Assembly (NCBI RefSeq): GCF_001277135.1
Contig: NZ_LHCF01000005.1
Coordinates: 1 to 39,450, forward strand
Length of the DNA stretch: 39,450 bases
Source of the DNA: Candidatus Phytoplasma pruni
Lineage (GTDB): Bacteria; Bacillota_I; Bacilli_A; Acholeplasmatales; Acholeplasmataceae
Reading direction: 5' to 3'
Shown one piece after another: positions 26,091 to 35,740 of this stretch. The notes beneath the pieces were generated by a model that saw only the letters and a program-made list of their open reading frames with translations, was not told the origin of the DNA and made no database searches. Positions within the stretch are counted from its first letter, which is position 1, and each line of letters starts with the position of its first letter. The translations under genes were made by a program, and so were the position numbers.

Positions 26091-26897
26091 TTACTTTTTT
26101 AAAAAAGTTAAAATTAAAAACATTAACAAAGTTAAATTAACTGCCATTACACAAGCACTTTTGATATCTCCGTTTAAAAAGGTGGTATTTTCAATTAGTT
26201 CGCTAATAGAAGTAACGGTAGTGGGTCCTAAATATTTAGGTACAATAATATTGGTAACTATTTGTAATAAAATTAAAACAGTTCCGGCTAAAACCCCTGG
26301 CAAAGATAAAGGGAAAATAATTTTAGTAAAAATTTGTTTTTCGTTAGCTCCTAAATCTTTTGCTGCTTCCACCAAGTTAGGATCTATTTTAACGATACTC
26401 AAATAAATAGAAACAAACATATAAGGTAAAAATAAGTAAATATAACCAATAAACATAGCGATATCGCTTTCTAAAATCCTTATACTGAAAAACCTTTCCA
26501 TTAAAGAAAAAATTTGCACCAAAGCTTGGGTTTTTAAAATCATATTAATCCAAATAGTCCCATTAATCAATAAAACTAAGATCGGTTGGATTAAGACATG
26601 ACGTTTAGAAACAATATAAGCCAAAGGATAAGATAAAAGGATAATTAAAAAAGTAGCGATAACAGCGATCGAAAACGACCTCAATAAGACATAAATAAAA
26701 TTAAGATTCTTATAAAAGTTTTGATAATATTCAGTGGTAAAAACTATTTTGACTAATTTTTGGTCGTTATATTGTTGAAAGGAATCAAATAAAATAATTA
26801 AAATAGGCACAATCACTAAAGAAACAATAATGATAAAATACGGCAAAAACAACCATTTATAAATTTTATTTGTTTTGTTGGTATTTGAGGATGACAT
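26091..26897 (-). CDS. potB: Spermidine/putrescine ABC transporter, permease B
   Basis: 268 residues with about six membrane helices. The EAA loop is LVEAAKDLGANEKQIFTKII with FPLSLPGVLAGTVLI, and the segment IVPKYLGPTTVTSISELIE is typical of PotB. The start FLPYFIIIVSLVIVPILIIL with LFDSFQQ also fits. The gene lies 6 bases after potA and 17 bases before potC. It ends in FLKK, a little shorter than usual, with no further helix. Confidence 0.93.
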   Translation of the reverse strand: MSSSNTNKTNKIYKWLFLPYFIIIVSLVIVPILIILFDSFQQYNDQKLVKIVFTTEYYQNFYKNLNFIYVLLRSFSIAVIATFLIILLSYPLAYIVSKRHVLIQPILVLLINGTIWINMILKTQALVQIFSLMERFFSIRILESDIAMFIGYIYLFLPYMFVSIYLSIVKIDPNLVEAAKDLGANEKQIFTKIIFPLSLPGVLAGTVLILLQIVTNIIVPKYLGPTTVTSISELIENTTFLNGDIKSACVMAVNLTLLMFLILTFLKK

Positions 26898-26903
26898 ATT
26901 TGT

Positions 26904-28199
26904 TTACCATACTTCCATAATATGTAAATCTTCTGGATTGAAAGTAATCCCTACTTTGCTATTCACTTGCACAAAATCCGTTGTATGGATTAAATAATTA
27001 CGATGTTTATTGTTAATAATTACTTCCCAATGAACTCCTTTAAATAAAACAGATTGGACTACCCCTTGGATTAAACCATCTTCCCATTTAATAATATCAA
27101 TATCTTCCGGACGAATCACTACATCTACTTTTTGATTTTCATCAAAACCACGATCTACACAAACAAATTCTTTATCATCAAACCACACTAAAAAATCTTT
27201 TTTCATCACTCCAGGAATTAAATTAGATTCCCCGATAAATTGGGCGATAAATTTATTAGCTGGTTCGTTATAAATATCTTGGGGAGTGCCAATTTGTTGA
27301 ATTTCGCCTTGTTTTAAAACTACGATTTTATCACTTAAAGCCAAAGCTTCTTCTTGGTCGTGTGTCACAAAAATAAAAGTAATTCCAGAATTTCTTTGAA
27401 TTTCTTTTAGTTCGTATTGCATTTCTTGTCTTAATTTTAAATCCAGAGCCGCTAAAGGTTCGTCTAACAATAAGACTTTGGGTTTATTAATCAAAGCTCT
27501 CGCGATAGCGACTCTTTGTTGTTGACCACCTGATAAACGGTTAATATCTCTATTTTCAAACCCCTTTAAACCAACTAATTTTAAATAATGCAAAACAGTC
27601 TTTTTGATAAAAGCGTCTTTTTCTTTATAAGTTAAAAGGTCTTTTTTTAAAAGAGTTAATTTTTTTTGGTGTTCTTGATTAATCAGTTTTATTTTTTCTT
27701 TTAACTCTTGGTTTAATGCTTTGATGTCTGGCGCAAAACCCACCTTGAACCAGCGTTGTAACCAAGTCTTTTTAGAGGCGGTTTTAGCCATTATTTTTTC
27801 TTGATAAGCTTCAATTAAAGCGTTCATCTCTTGTTGAGTTTTAATCTTTAAAGCTTTGATTTTTTTGTTAGTTTCATAATTTAAATCTTTTATTTTTAAA
27901 CCAAAAGCGATATTTTCTAAAACATTTAAATGAGGAAATAAAGCGTATTTTTGAAAGACAGTGTTAATTAATCTTTTATGCGGCGGCACATCAACAATGC
28001 TTTGATTGTTGAAAAGAATATCTCCACTACTAAAATCATCAAAACCACCGATAATTTTTAAAATAGTGGTTTTTCCGCATCCTGAAGGGCCTAATAAAGT
28101 CACAAATTCATTAGTTTTGATTTCTAAGTTAATATCTTTTAAAATAATTTGACTATCGATGACTTTATTAATGTTTTTTAATTCGATTAAATTGCTCAT
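26904..28199 (-). CDS. potA: Spermidine/putrescine ABC transporter, ATP-binding protein with a large helical insertion
   Basis: 431 residues against about 370 for typical PotA. Walker A is GPSGCGKTT (37-45), Q-loop [10 protein letters not shown] (81-90), signature LSGGQQQR (222-229), Walker [14 protein letters not shown] and switch [12 protein letters not shown]-terminal TOBE-like domain includes [11 protein letters not shown]. Between the Q-loop and the signature, where about 38 residues are usual after FGL, there are about 120. The extra 80 or so (about 108-190) are Lys/Glu/Gln-rich and look like two coiled-coil helices around a short Trp-containing turn ([12 protein letters not shown]). 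Enlarged PotA proteins are known in some mycoplasmas. It is the first gene of potABCD, 69 bases after lepA; AGAGG precedes ATG 28199. Confidence 0.93.
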   Translation of the reverse strand: MSNLIELKNINKVIDSQIILKDINLEIKTNEFVTLLGPSGCGKTTILKIIGGFDDFSSGDILFNNQSIVDVPPHKRLINTVFQKYALFPHLNVLENIAFGLKIKDLNYETNKKIKALKIKTQQEMNALIEAYQEKIMAKTASKKTWLQRWFKVGFAPDIKALNQELKEKIKLINQEHQKKLTLLKKDLLTYKEKDAFIKKTVLHYLKLVGLKGFENRDINRLSGGQQQRVAIARALINKPKVLLLDEPLAALDLKLRQEMQYELKEIQRNSGITFIFVTHDQEEALALSDKIVVLKQGEIQQIGTPQDIYNEPANKFIAQFIGESNLIPGVMKKDFLVWFDDKEFVCVDRGFDENQKVDVVIRPEDIDIIKWEDGLIQGVVQSVLFKGVHWEVIINNKHRNYLIHTTDFVQVNSKVGITFNPEDLHIMEVW

Positions 28200-28268
28200 G
28201 TTTTTTAACCTCTTGTGAACAAATTAAATCACCTTTAGGCTTTTTAAGCTATTAAGACAATTTAAATC

Positions 28269-30093
28269 TTAATTGTCGTTGGCCGAAAGAATAGCTAAAA
28301 AGGCTTTTTGAGGTAATTTAACTCTTCCTATTGTTTTCATTTTCTTTTTACCTTCTTTTTGTTTGGAAAGAAGTTTTTTCTTCCTAGTAACATCACCACC
28401 ATAACATTTATCAATCACGTTTTTACGCATCGATTTAATCGTTTCTCTGGTGATAATTTTTTTCCCTAAAGCCGCTTGGATTGTAATTTCAAACATTTGT
28501 TTGGGAATCATGGTTTTTAAAGTTTGACAAATAGCTTTACCTCTGTTATAAGCGAAATCTTCATGTACGATAAAAGACAACGCTTCCACTACTTCAGAAT
28601 TTAATAAAATATCCATTTTTTTCAATTTACTAGGGCGATAATTATCTAATTGATAATCAAAAGATGCATAACCTTTAGTCGCGGATTTTAATTTATCAAA
28701 ATAATTATAAATTACTTCGGAAAGAGGCAATAGATAATTCAGAGTTACCCTTTGATCGTTTAAATATTGAATATTCTCTAATTGGCCTCTCTTATTTTGA
28801 GAAATCTCCATGACTGCTCCAATATACATTTCCGGACAAGTGATAAAAGCGTTAATATAAGGCTCTTCTACTCTTTCGATAGATTGGTTATTAGGCCATT
28901 TGTTTAAATTATCAATAATAATTTTTTTATTTTGTTTAGTAAAAACATGAAAAATTACCGAAGGAGCGGTAATAATTACTTCGATACCGAATTCTCTAAC
29001 AATTCTTTCTTGGGTAATTTCCATATGTAAAAGACCTAAAAAACCAATCCTAAAACCAGAACCTAAAACATTAGAATTTTCTTTTTCATAAAGTAAAGAA
29101 GAATCGTTTAATTTTAATTTTTGTAAAGCTTCTTTTAGACTTTCGTATTTACTTGTATCCGCTGGATAAAGTCCACAAAAAACTACAGGATTGATTTGAC
29201 GATAACCCGGTAAAGCTTCTACATTATTGTGTTTTTGCAAAGTAATGGTATCGCCCACTCTTACAGCGTCCATATTTTTAATAAAAGCAGTTAGATAACC
29301 TACATCGCCTGCTGCTAAAAAATCTTTTTTAAAAGGATGAGGGTTAAAAATACCTACTTCAATCACTTCATAAACAGTTTTACTTGCCATAAAACTGATT
29401 TTATCGCCTTTTTTAACTATGCCGTTAATAATCCTAATATAAGGAATAACTCCTTTAAAAGTGTTAAAAGCGGAATCGAAAATTAAGGCTTGTAAAGGTT
29501 TAGCAGCATCCCCTTGAGGCGGTTTGATGTTAGTAATGATTTGTTCTAAAATTTCCGCCACTCCTAAACCAGTTTTACCACTAGCGGAAATAATAGCATT
29601 CGTATCTAGTCCTAACGTATCTTGAATAGCTAATTTAGTTTTTTCTACATCAGCGTTGGGCAAATCTACTTTATTTAAAACCGGAATAATGGTTAAATTA
29701 TTTTCTAAAGCTAAATAAACGTTGGATAAGGTTTGGGATTGAATTCCTTGCGAAGCGTCTATTATTAATAAAACCCCTTCACAAGCGGCTAAAGCACGTG
29801 AAACTTCATAACTAAAGTCCACGTGTCCTGGGGTGTCAATTAAATGCATAATATATTCTTCCCCATCTTTCGCTTGATAAAGAATTTCCACTGAATTTAA
29901 TTTAATAGTAATACCGCGTTCTTGTTCTAAATCCATCGAATCTAAATATTGAGATTTCATGGACCTTTTTTTCAATGGTATTAGTTATTTCTAAAATTCT
30001 ATCCGCTAAAGTTGATTTTCCATGGTCTATATGAGCGATAATAGAAAAATTACGTATTTTTTTTTGTCTTTGGTTAATTTTATCAAAATTCAT
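28269..30093 (-). CDS. lepA: Elongation factor 4 (LepA), with one apparent frameshift
   Basis: Ribosome back-translocating GTPase. The first frame (ATG 30093) holds [20 protein letters not shown] with the G1 loop, then runs off after [10 protein letters not shown]. The second frame starts at about 29975 and holds [15 protein letters not shown] (switch I), [12 protein letters not shown] (G3), NKVDLPNAD (G4), the elongation-factor domains and the LepA-specific C-terminal part with [20 protein letters not shown]. The break is in a run of seven A on the minus strand (29966-29972). With one fewer it reads [17 protein letters not shown], which fits the family exactly, and gives about 607 residues. 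A start at TTG 30105 is less likely than ATG 30093. It lies directly upstream of potABCD. Confidence 0.92.
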
Positions 30094-30138
30094 ATCAATA
30101 AACAACTTTCTTCTTTAAAAAATGAGTTTCTGATATTA

Positions 30139-30181
30139 TTTTACCTTTATTTTAATCTTTATGGTTAAAAGAAAGGTAAAA
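30139..30181. repeat. Inverted repeat between rsgA and lepA
   Basis: TTTTACCTTT (30139-30148) and AAAGGTAAAA (30172-30181) are perfect complements around 23 bases, which themselves contain TTTTAA/TTAAAA. There is no T-run on either side, so it may be an mRNA stability or processing element rather than a terminator. Confidence 0.6.
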
Positions 30182-30192
30182 TTCGAAAATTA

Positions 30193-31110
30193 TCATGTTT
30201 TATGTTGAAATTTGGTTCTTTTGTTTTTAATTTCTTCTACAAAAGAAAGGTAATTATTATATCTTTTTAGAGGAATAGAACTATTTTTTACCGCTTCTTT
30301 GACTTTACATTTGTTCTCATTAATATGTAAACAACTATAACCAAAAAAACATTCTTCAGATAAAAGGACAAAATCATTATAAAAATTTTTAATTTCTTCA
30401 GCTTTAATTTCTGATAAATCTAGTTTCGAAAAACCAGGAGTATCCGCTATATATCCTTCATGGAAAAAAAACAATTTCGAGTTTTTGGTAGTATGCTTCC
30501 CTCTGCTTAAATGTTTAGAAACTTCTTGAGTTTTTAAATTAAGCGAAGTTAAAGAATTTAATAAAGTAGATTTACCTACTCCGGTTTGTCCGGCTAAAAT
30601 GGTGACTTGCTGTTTGAAAAGAGGGTATAAAACATCTAAACCCTCTTTATTAGTTTTAGTAACATAAAAAACCTGATAAAATTTTTCATAATAAGATATT
30701 TTCTCTTTTAAAAGATCTATTTTGGATGGTTCCACTAAATCTGTTTTAGTAAAAATTAAAATTATTTTTAAACGGAATCTTTGCAAAATAATTAAAAATT
30801 TATCTAATAATTTAAATTGAAACTTCGGATTTACCAAAGAAAAGACTAAAAAGACTTGGTTGATATTAGCGATACTAGGTCTTTGCAATTCGTTAGTACG
30901 GGGAACAATGCTATCAATTAAAAATTGGTTTTTTTTACGTTCAAACATGACTATATCGCCCACTTTTATTTTGGAATAATCCGCAGTATCATAATTATTT
31001 TTAATATTTTGTATTTTCCCTTTAACTTGGGCATGAATTTTTTTTTCAGTTTCTAGATCGACAATAACATAATCTTTAGCTAAAAATTCAATTATAATTC
31101 CTTTGCGCAA
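30193..31110 (-). CDS. rsgA: Small ribosomal subunit biogenesis GTPase RsgA
   Basis: Late assembly GTPase of the 30S subunit. 305 residues. An N-terminal OB fold is followed by a circularly permuted GTPase: G4 TKTD (121-124) comes before G1 GQTGVGKST (174-182) and G3 DTPG (223-226). The zinc-binding C-terminal domain shows Cys254, Cys260, His262 and Cys268. The order G4-G1-G3 is the hallmark of the family. The start appears to be TTG 31110, with AAGGTGG about 10 bases upstream; no ATG fits. It begins 14 bases after the pheT stop, so it is part of the pheST transcript. Confidence 0.95.
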   Translation of the reverse strand: MRKGIIIEFLAKDYVIVDLETEKKIHAQVKGKIQNIKNNYDTADYSKIKVGDIVMFERKKNQFLIDSIVPRTNELQRPSIANINQVFLVFSLVNPKFQFKLLDKFLIILQRFRLKIILIFTKTDLVEPSKIDLLKEKISYYEKFYQVFYVTKTNKEGLDVLYPLFKQQVTILAGQTGVGKSTLLNSLTSLNLKTQEVSKHLSRGKHTTKNSKLFFFHEGYIADTPGFSKLDLSEIKAEEIKNFYNDFVLLSEECFFGYSCLHINENKCKVKEAVKNSSIPLKRYNNYLSFVEEIKNKRTKFQHKT

Positions 31111-31124
31111 AAAAATGAACCACC

Positions 31125-33515
31125 TTATCTGATTTGGACTTGAAACGATTGTTTTAATTTATCTTCTATTTTAGTCATTATTTCTTCAACATTGTTTTTT
31201 TGTAAACTTTGTTGAGCGTCTTTAAAAGTAAACCTGAAAGATAAGGAATATTTATCAGTCGATAAATCTTTATTTTGATAAAGATCTAAAAGTTCGTATT
31301 TGACTAAAATATCTGATACTTCTTGTTGTAAAAATAAAGATACTTCTTCAAAAGTGTAATTTTGGTTAATTAAAAAACTTAAATCTCTAGTGATAGAAGG
31401 GAATTTATTAATATTTTGAAAAACGATAGGTTTTGGTTCATCAAAAAAGCTATCTTTTAAAGTGATATCTAAAAGGAAACTTTTTTTCAGATGATAAGCG
31501 TTATTAACATTGGGGTGTATCTCGCCAATAAAACCAATTTTTTCGTTATCTAGGACAATATTAGCTTGTCTACCAGGGTGAAGGTTCGCATATTCCTTAG
31601 TTTTTACTAACTTTAAATCTATGTTTAAAAAGAGTTGAATTCTTTCCAAGACCCCTTTTAACACAAAAAAAGAACTTTCGATATCTTGTTTCAACCAACC
31701 GGAATTGAAAAATAACCCACTTAAACCTAAAGATAAATGCATGATTTCTCGGTCGGCATAATAAGCTTTACCAATTTCAAAAAAAGCGTTATTTAGGATA
31801 TTATTTTTTTGATTGAAACTTAAGACTTCTATCATATTAGCGGCTAAATTTTGTCTTAAAATGGTTTTTTCTTTCGAGATAGGTTTAGTTACTGAAACAT
31901 ACTCTTGACTATCAGAAAATATTTTAAAAAGAGTTTCGTTTAATAAGCTATAAGTTTTTACTTCCATAAAACCTAAATTAGCTAATAAATTTCTTAATTT
32001 ATATAAACCTTGTTGACGGTTAGTTCTTAAACCAATAGTTTTATATTGGCTTTGTTCTGAAACGCCCATATCATTATAACCATGAATACGAATTAAATCA
32101 GAGATAACATCTTCATAAAATTTCGCATCATAACGTCTAGATGGACCAACCACTTGAAAAACGTTATTTTCTGAAGTTTTAATTTGGTAATCTAATTTAG
32201 TTAAAATATCTATGACTTCTGGGGAGGAAAAATTAATCCCAGTTTTTTTATTAATCTTTTCTAAAGAGAAAGTTAAAACAGGGTTTTGACGTGTGTTCAG
32301 ACGAGAAGAGACCATTTTTTGGTTTACTTTAACTGAAGTTAATTCTTGTAATAAAGAAGTCGCTTTATCTAAAGCTTCTTTTAATAACGCTTGATCAATC
32401 CCTCTTTTAAAACGTAAAGCGTTTTCATTTTGAATATTTAACTTTTTACTCGTTTGAAAAACATTTTCTGTTTGGAAAGCAGTTGTGGAAAGAATTATTT
32501 CTCGTGTTTGGTGATTAATGTTGTATTCAGCGGCATTAATTATTCCCGCTACTGAAATAACTTTTTTATTGTTGGTAATCACTATATCTTCTTCGTTTAA
32601 AAGATATTCGTTCTTCTCAGCATCAACCACTTTTTGTCCTGAAAGAGCTTGATTAATTTCAATAGTGGGTTTTTTTAAATCACTAGCATCAAAAGCGATG
32701 ATAGGAATGCCATATTCGATCATAACTAGGTTCATAATATCCACTACATTATTAACCGGTTTAATATGACTGGTATTTAAAATATTTCTTAACCATAAAG
32801 GGCTAGTAGTCACTTTTACATCCGTTAAATAACGTAGATTATATTCCCAACAATGATCGTTATTGATTTTCACTTGAAAAGGGTTAACTTCTTGTTCTTC
32901 TTGAATAGGTTCATAAGAAGGGGCGATAAATTTAAGAGGTTGTTTGGGCGTAGAAATAGCGGCTAAATCTTTCGCAAAACCAATATGAGACAATAAATCC
33001 GCTTTATTAGGAGTTAAAGATAATTCCACAAAAGAACCTTGTAATTGAAGATATTCTAGAGCTGATTGTCCTACTTGAGCGTCATCGCCTAAAAGTAAAA
33101 TCCCCTCTTCGGTGTTTTCTTGGTCTGTTAAATATTTCAGATTTAAACCGATTTCTTCAGCGGAACAAATCATACCGTTAGATTCGACCCCGCAAAGGGT
33201 TTTTTTCTCAATAGTCGTTTTAATAGCATCTAAATAAGATCCACTTTGGATTACTACTACTTTTTTATTGACCGCTAAATTAGAAGCTCCACAAACAATA
33301 GATAAAACTTCCTTACCAATATCAACTTGCACTAAATTAAGTTTAGCTGTTTGAGGTATTTTTTCAAATTGTACTATTTCCCCTATAATTAACTCTTTGT
33401 TAGGGTTAATAAGGTCTGCAGCTTCAACTTCAATAATATGGTTATTGACTAAATCTTTTAAATCATTAGGCAGTGGGAAAATATATTTTTTTAAGATATT
33501 TTCGTTAATTATCAT
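31125..33515 (-). CDS. pheT: Phenylalanyl-tRNA synthetase beta subunit
   Basis: 796 residues, full length. It contains the N-terminal EMAP-like tRNA-binding domain (IVQFEKIPQTAKLNLVQVD, IVCGASNL), the B3/B4 editing region (PVNNVVDIMNLVMIEYGIP), the B5 domain with VVGPSRRYDAKFYEDVISDL, and the C-terminal anticodon-binding FDX-ACB domain (FPSITRDLSFLI). It forms a heterotetramer with PheS to charge tRNA-Phe. AAGGAG sits 6 bases before ATG 33515. It lies 51 bases after pheS and is intact. Confidence 0.96.
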   Translation of the reverse strand: MIINENILKKYIFPLPNDLKDLVNNHIIEVEAADLINPNKELIIGEIVQFEKIPQTAKLNLVQVDIGKEVLSIVCGASNLAVNKKVVVIQSGSYLDAIKTTIEKKTLCGVESNGMICSAEEIGLNLKYLTDQENTEEGILLLGDDAQVGQSALEYLQLQGSFVELSLTPNKADLLSHIGFAKDLAAISTPKQPLKFIAPSYEPIQEEQEVNPFQVKINNDHCWEYNLRYLTDVKVTTSPLWLRNILNTSHIKPVNNVVDIMNLVMIEYGIPIIAFDASDLKKPTIEINQALSGQKVVDAEKNEYLLNEEDIVITNNKKVISVAGIINAAEYNINHQTREIILSTTAFQTENVFQTSKKLNIQNENALRFKRGIDQALLKEALDKATSLLQELTSVKVNQKMVSSRLNTRQNPVLTFSLEKINKKTGINFSSPEVIDILTKLDYQIKTSENNVFQVVGPSRRYDAKFYEDVISDLIRIHGYNDMGVSEQSQYKTIGLRTNRQQGLYKLRNLLANLGFMEVKTYSLLNETLFKIFSDSQEYVSVTKPISKEKTILRQNLAANMIEVLSFNQKNNILNNAFFEIGKAYYADREIMHLSLGLSGLFFNSGWLKQDIESSFFVLKGVLERIQLFLNIDLKLVKTKEYANLHPGRQANIVLDNEKIGFIGEIHPNVNNAYHLKKSFLLDITLKDSFFDEPKPIVFQNINKFPSITRDLSFLINQNYTFEEVSLFLQQEVSDILVKYELLDLYQNKDLSTDKYSLSFRFTFKDAQQSLQKNNVEEIMTKIEDKLKQSFQVQIR

Positions 33516-33566
33516 AAGATAACTCCTTGTTAGTAGATGATTTGAATAAAAAAAAGATGGTAAAAA

Positions 33567-34601
33567 CTATTTACCGAATTGTTTTAAAAAACGCATATCG
33601 TTATTATAAAAATGACGAATATCTTTAATGCTGTATTTTAACATTGTGATTCTTTCGATGCCGATCCCAAAAGCGAAACCTTGGAAAATTTCTGGATCAA
33701 AACCACCGTTTTTTAAAATTTCGGGATGAATCAGCCCTGCTCCCATAACTTCTAAATAAACGTCTTTTTCGCCTTTTTGTTCGATAATTAGATCAACTTC
33801 TAAACTAGGATTAGTAAAAGGGAAATAAGAAGGGCGGAATAATAATTTCTGTTCTAGACCGAAAATGTGTTGCATAAACATAATAATAGTTTGTTTTAAA
33901 TCCATTAAAGTAGTGTGTTGATCAATCACGAAGCCCTCTAATTGGGTAAATTGATGACTATGAGTCGCATCATCTTTATCTCTACGGAAAACATTGCCAT
34001 AAGAGATAATTTTTAAAGGTTGCGAATTACTCGCTAACATAGCTTGAATTTGGACAGAAGAAGTGTGGGTTCTTAAGAGAGATTGAGGGTTAATATTTAA
34101 ATAAAAAGAATCCTGCATGTCTCTCGCTGGATGTTCTTTACCAATATTCATTAATTCAAAATTATACAAATCACTCACAATTTCTTTACCATCATAAATA
34201 GAATAACCCATGCCTAAAAAAAAGTCTTCCGCTTGTTCTAGGATTTTATTTAAAGGATGAATGGTTCCGATTGGCAATTGGAAAGAAGGTAAGGAAATAT
34301 CCGTTTCTTCTCCTTTTAATTGTTGGTTTAATTGTTCTTGTTCTAAAACATAGCTTTTTTCTTGAAATAAAGTGTTTATTTCTTGTTTTAAAAGATTAAT
34401 AGTTTTCCCGATGGCTTTTTTTTCTTCTAAAGAGTAATTTCTTAATTCCTTCAATAAAGTGGCTATTTGACCGTTTTTACCAATATATTCTATTTCGGCT
34501 TGGCATAACTGTTTAATATCGTTAATAGCTCTAATATCTGTTTTAATTTGATCCTCTAAAGTCGTTAATTTTTTTTTAAATTCAATAATGTTTGGGTTCA
34601 T
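33567..34601 (-). CDS. pheS: Phenylalanyl-tRNA synthetase alpha subunit
   Basis: 344 residues, the catalytic subunit. An N-terminal coiled-coil (about residues 5-100) binds tRNA. The class II core includes HPARDMQDSFYL, motif 2 YGNVFRRDKDDATHSHQFTQ with LEGFVID, and motif 3 GFAFGIGIERITMLKYSI. AAAAGG precedes ATG 34601. It is the first gene of the minus-strand block, and a TATAAT on the minus strand at 34678-34673 is a likely -10 for it. Confidence 0.96.
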   Translation of the reverse strand: MNPNIIEFKKKLTTLEDQIKTDIRAINDIKQLCQAEIEYIGKNGQIATLLKELRNYSLEEKKAIGKTINLLKQEINTLFQEKSYVLEQEQLNQQLKGEETDISLPSFQLPIGTIHPLNKILEQAEDFFLGMGYSIYDGKEIVSDLYNFELMNIGKEHPARDMQDSFYLNINPQSLLRTHTSSVQIQAMLASNSQPLKIISYGNVFRRDKDDATHSHQFTQLEGFVIDQHTTLMDLKQTIIMFMQHIFGLEQKLLFRPSYFPFTNPSLEVDLIIEQKGEKDVYLEVMGAGLIHPEILKNGGFDPEIFQGFAFGIGIERITMLKYSIKDIRHFYNNDMRFLKQFGK

Positions 34602-34672
34602 AAAATAACCTTTTAAATCCTTTATTTTTCATAAATTTTTAAAATTAATTTTTATCTTGTTTCAATATAAAT

Positions 34673-34678
34673 ATTATA
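34673..34678 (-). promoter_or_regulatory. Possible -10 box of the pheST-rsgA-lepA block
   Basis: TATAAT on the minus strand, about 72 bases before the pheS start, in a very AT-rich stretch. No clear -35 is seen. Confidence 0.35.
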
Positions 34679-34869
34679 TATAATGTTTACTAATTATATC
34701 ATAATATTTCTTTAAAAAAAGCATGTTTTTTTCTTTTAAGAAAGAAAAACAGTCCTCTTCAGGAAAAAAAGTGAAAAAAATTTTTGTTGATTTATTGGTT
34801 AAAAAAATAATTAAATTCAAAAGGATATAATTTTTTATATAGTTTATTTAAAGGAGAAAAAAATATTCT

Positions 34870-35185
34870 ATACCAAATAAGCGTTTTAGAAAAAAACCAT
34901 TAAACTTGATAAAAACATACACTCGTATTTTGTTATTAAGTTTATTTTTTTAGTGTTATCAAAAGGACCTTTAAAGGCTTTTGCAGATACTAAGAGTTCT
35001 ACAAACAGACAAAATTCTAGAATAAATGATAATAATCAATAAAAACCCACTTAAGAAGATAAAATAAAAGTTTTAAAAGAAGATTTAAAAAAGATGATGG
35101 TAAGTGAAGTTTTGTTTAAAATGATGGCAAAATCAGAAGGTAAGAATCTTCGCGATAGAACAATTTTAGAGACAAAAGTTGTCTA
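34870..35185 (+). pseudogene. Decayed gene for a secreted protein with a signal peptide
   Basis: A TATAAT (34826-34831) and an AAAGGAG (34850-34856) lead to ATA at 34870 where a start codon would be. Reading on gives PNKRFRKKPLNLIKTY, then the hydrophobic RILLLSLFF, then a stop. If one T is added to the T7 run at 34945-34951 the frame continues as LVLSKGPLKAFADTKSS, a good signal-peptidase I site (AFA/D). The mature part has two stops (TAA 35040-35042 after NDNNQ and TAA 35052-35054 after KPT). It then reads EDKIKVLKEDLKKMMVSEVL and FKMMAKSEGKNLRDRTILET to a stop at 35183-35185. The mature protein would have been about 75 residues, basic and helical, the size of small phytoplasma secreted effectors. 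I do not recognise the family. It has several lesions, so it is dead. Confidence 0.6.
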
Positions 35186-35423
35186 AAAAAAGGAACAACG
35201 CAAATTTTTATTAGATATTTTGGTCCCACGATGTTCGCATTTGGAAATGTGTGTTTCTTGTCTATCAAAACCATGTTTGTCATAAATCCATTGCAATTCT
35301 GTCATATTAAATTTCTTTTTAAATAAAAAAAGCGTATATTTTTTGCTAATTTTCTTTGAAAAAGTATAAATTTTTATGAATTTTATTATACATATTATTA
35401 CTTAAATTTTCTAATTTATTCAT
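35183..35423 (-). pseudogene. Remnant of a small minus-strand gene
   Basis: ATG 35423 on the minus strand has a near-perfect ribosome-binding site (AAAGGAG, 8 bases upstream) and a TATAAT at 35502-35497. The frame MNKLENLSNNMYNKIHKNLY soon stops at 35348-35346. Dropping one T from the following T-run on the minus strand joins it to a frame that holds MTELQWIYDKHGFDRQETH and ISKCEHRGTKISNKNL and ends at 35183, about 79 residues in all. No family recognised. The last bases overlap the end of the plus-strand secreted-protein remnant. Confidence 0.45.
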
Positions 35424-35565
35424 ATTTTTCGCTCCTTTGATTTTTAAGAATAAACCCTTTTTTCATAATTTAATCCAAATTTTTCAGATATATTTTATTA
35501 TACGTTTGTTTTGCAAGCTTTTTTGCTAATAATATAAGAAACGAAGCGAAGAGGGATAAAAAGTT

Positions 35566-35593
35566 TTATCTTATCTTTTTTTTGATAAGATAA
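35566..35593. terminator. 10-bp perfect hairpin upstream of pepA
   Basis: TTATCTTATC (35566-35575) and GATAAGATAA (35584-35593) surround a loop of eight T. A short T-rich stretch follows. It may end transcription from the remnant region before pepA. Confidence 0.6.
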
Positions 35594-35634
35594 TAATTTT
35601 TTGATTAATATCGTTATGTTATTTATAAATGTTA

Positions 35635-35640
35635 TATAAT
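35635..35640 (+). promoter_or_regulatory. Probable -10 box of pepA
   Basis: TATAAT lies 101 bases before the pepA start. TTATGT at 35614-35619 is a weak -35 candidate at 15 bases. Confidence 0.4.
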
Positions 35641-35740
35641 TTAATCATAAATAATAATTAATTTTGAATTTATTTGTTTGATTAATTAAATTATTTTATT
35701 GATATAAATATTTTAACAATAAGAAGGGTATCGTATTAAT

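Larger units (their letters stand above)
34602..35740. other. 1.1-kb gene-free region with remnants of two genes
   Basis: No intact gene. In order: the likely pheS promoter, a hairpin-prone T/A stretch near 34720-34755, a promoter-like TATAAT at 34826-34831 with AAAGGAG at 34850-34856, a decayed secreted-protein gene (34870-35185), a decayed small gene on the minus strand (35183-35423), a 10-bp hairpin at 35566-35593 and the pepA promoter region. Confidence 0.7.

Noticed and set aside
26062-26406. A 114-codon plus-strand frame with hydrophobic stretches
   Set aside because: It is the antisense of potB, which is clearly real.
35566-35593. A CRISPR-like repeat
   Set aside because: It is a single hairpin with no repeated units or spacers; no array is visible anywhere in the window.
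34602-35740. A potential mobile unit or insertion sequence
   Set aside because: I looked for transposase, helicase, tmk, ssb and himA-type genes and long terminal repeats; none is recognisable in this window.
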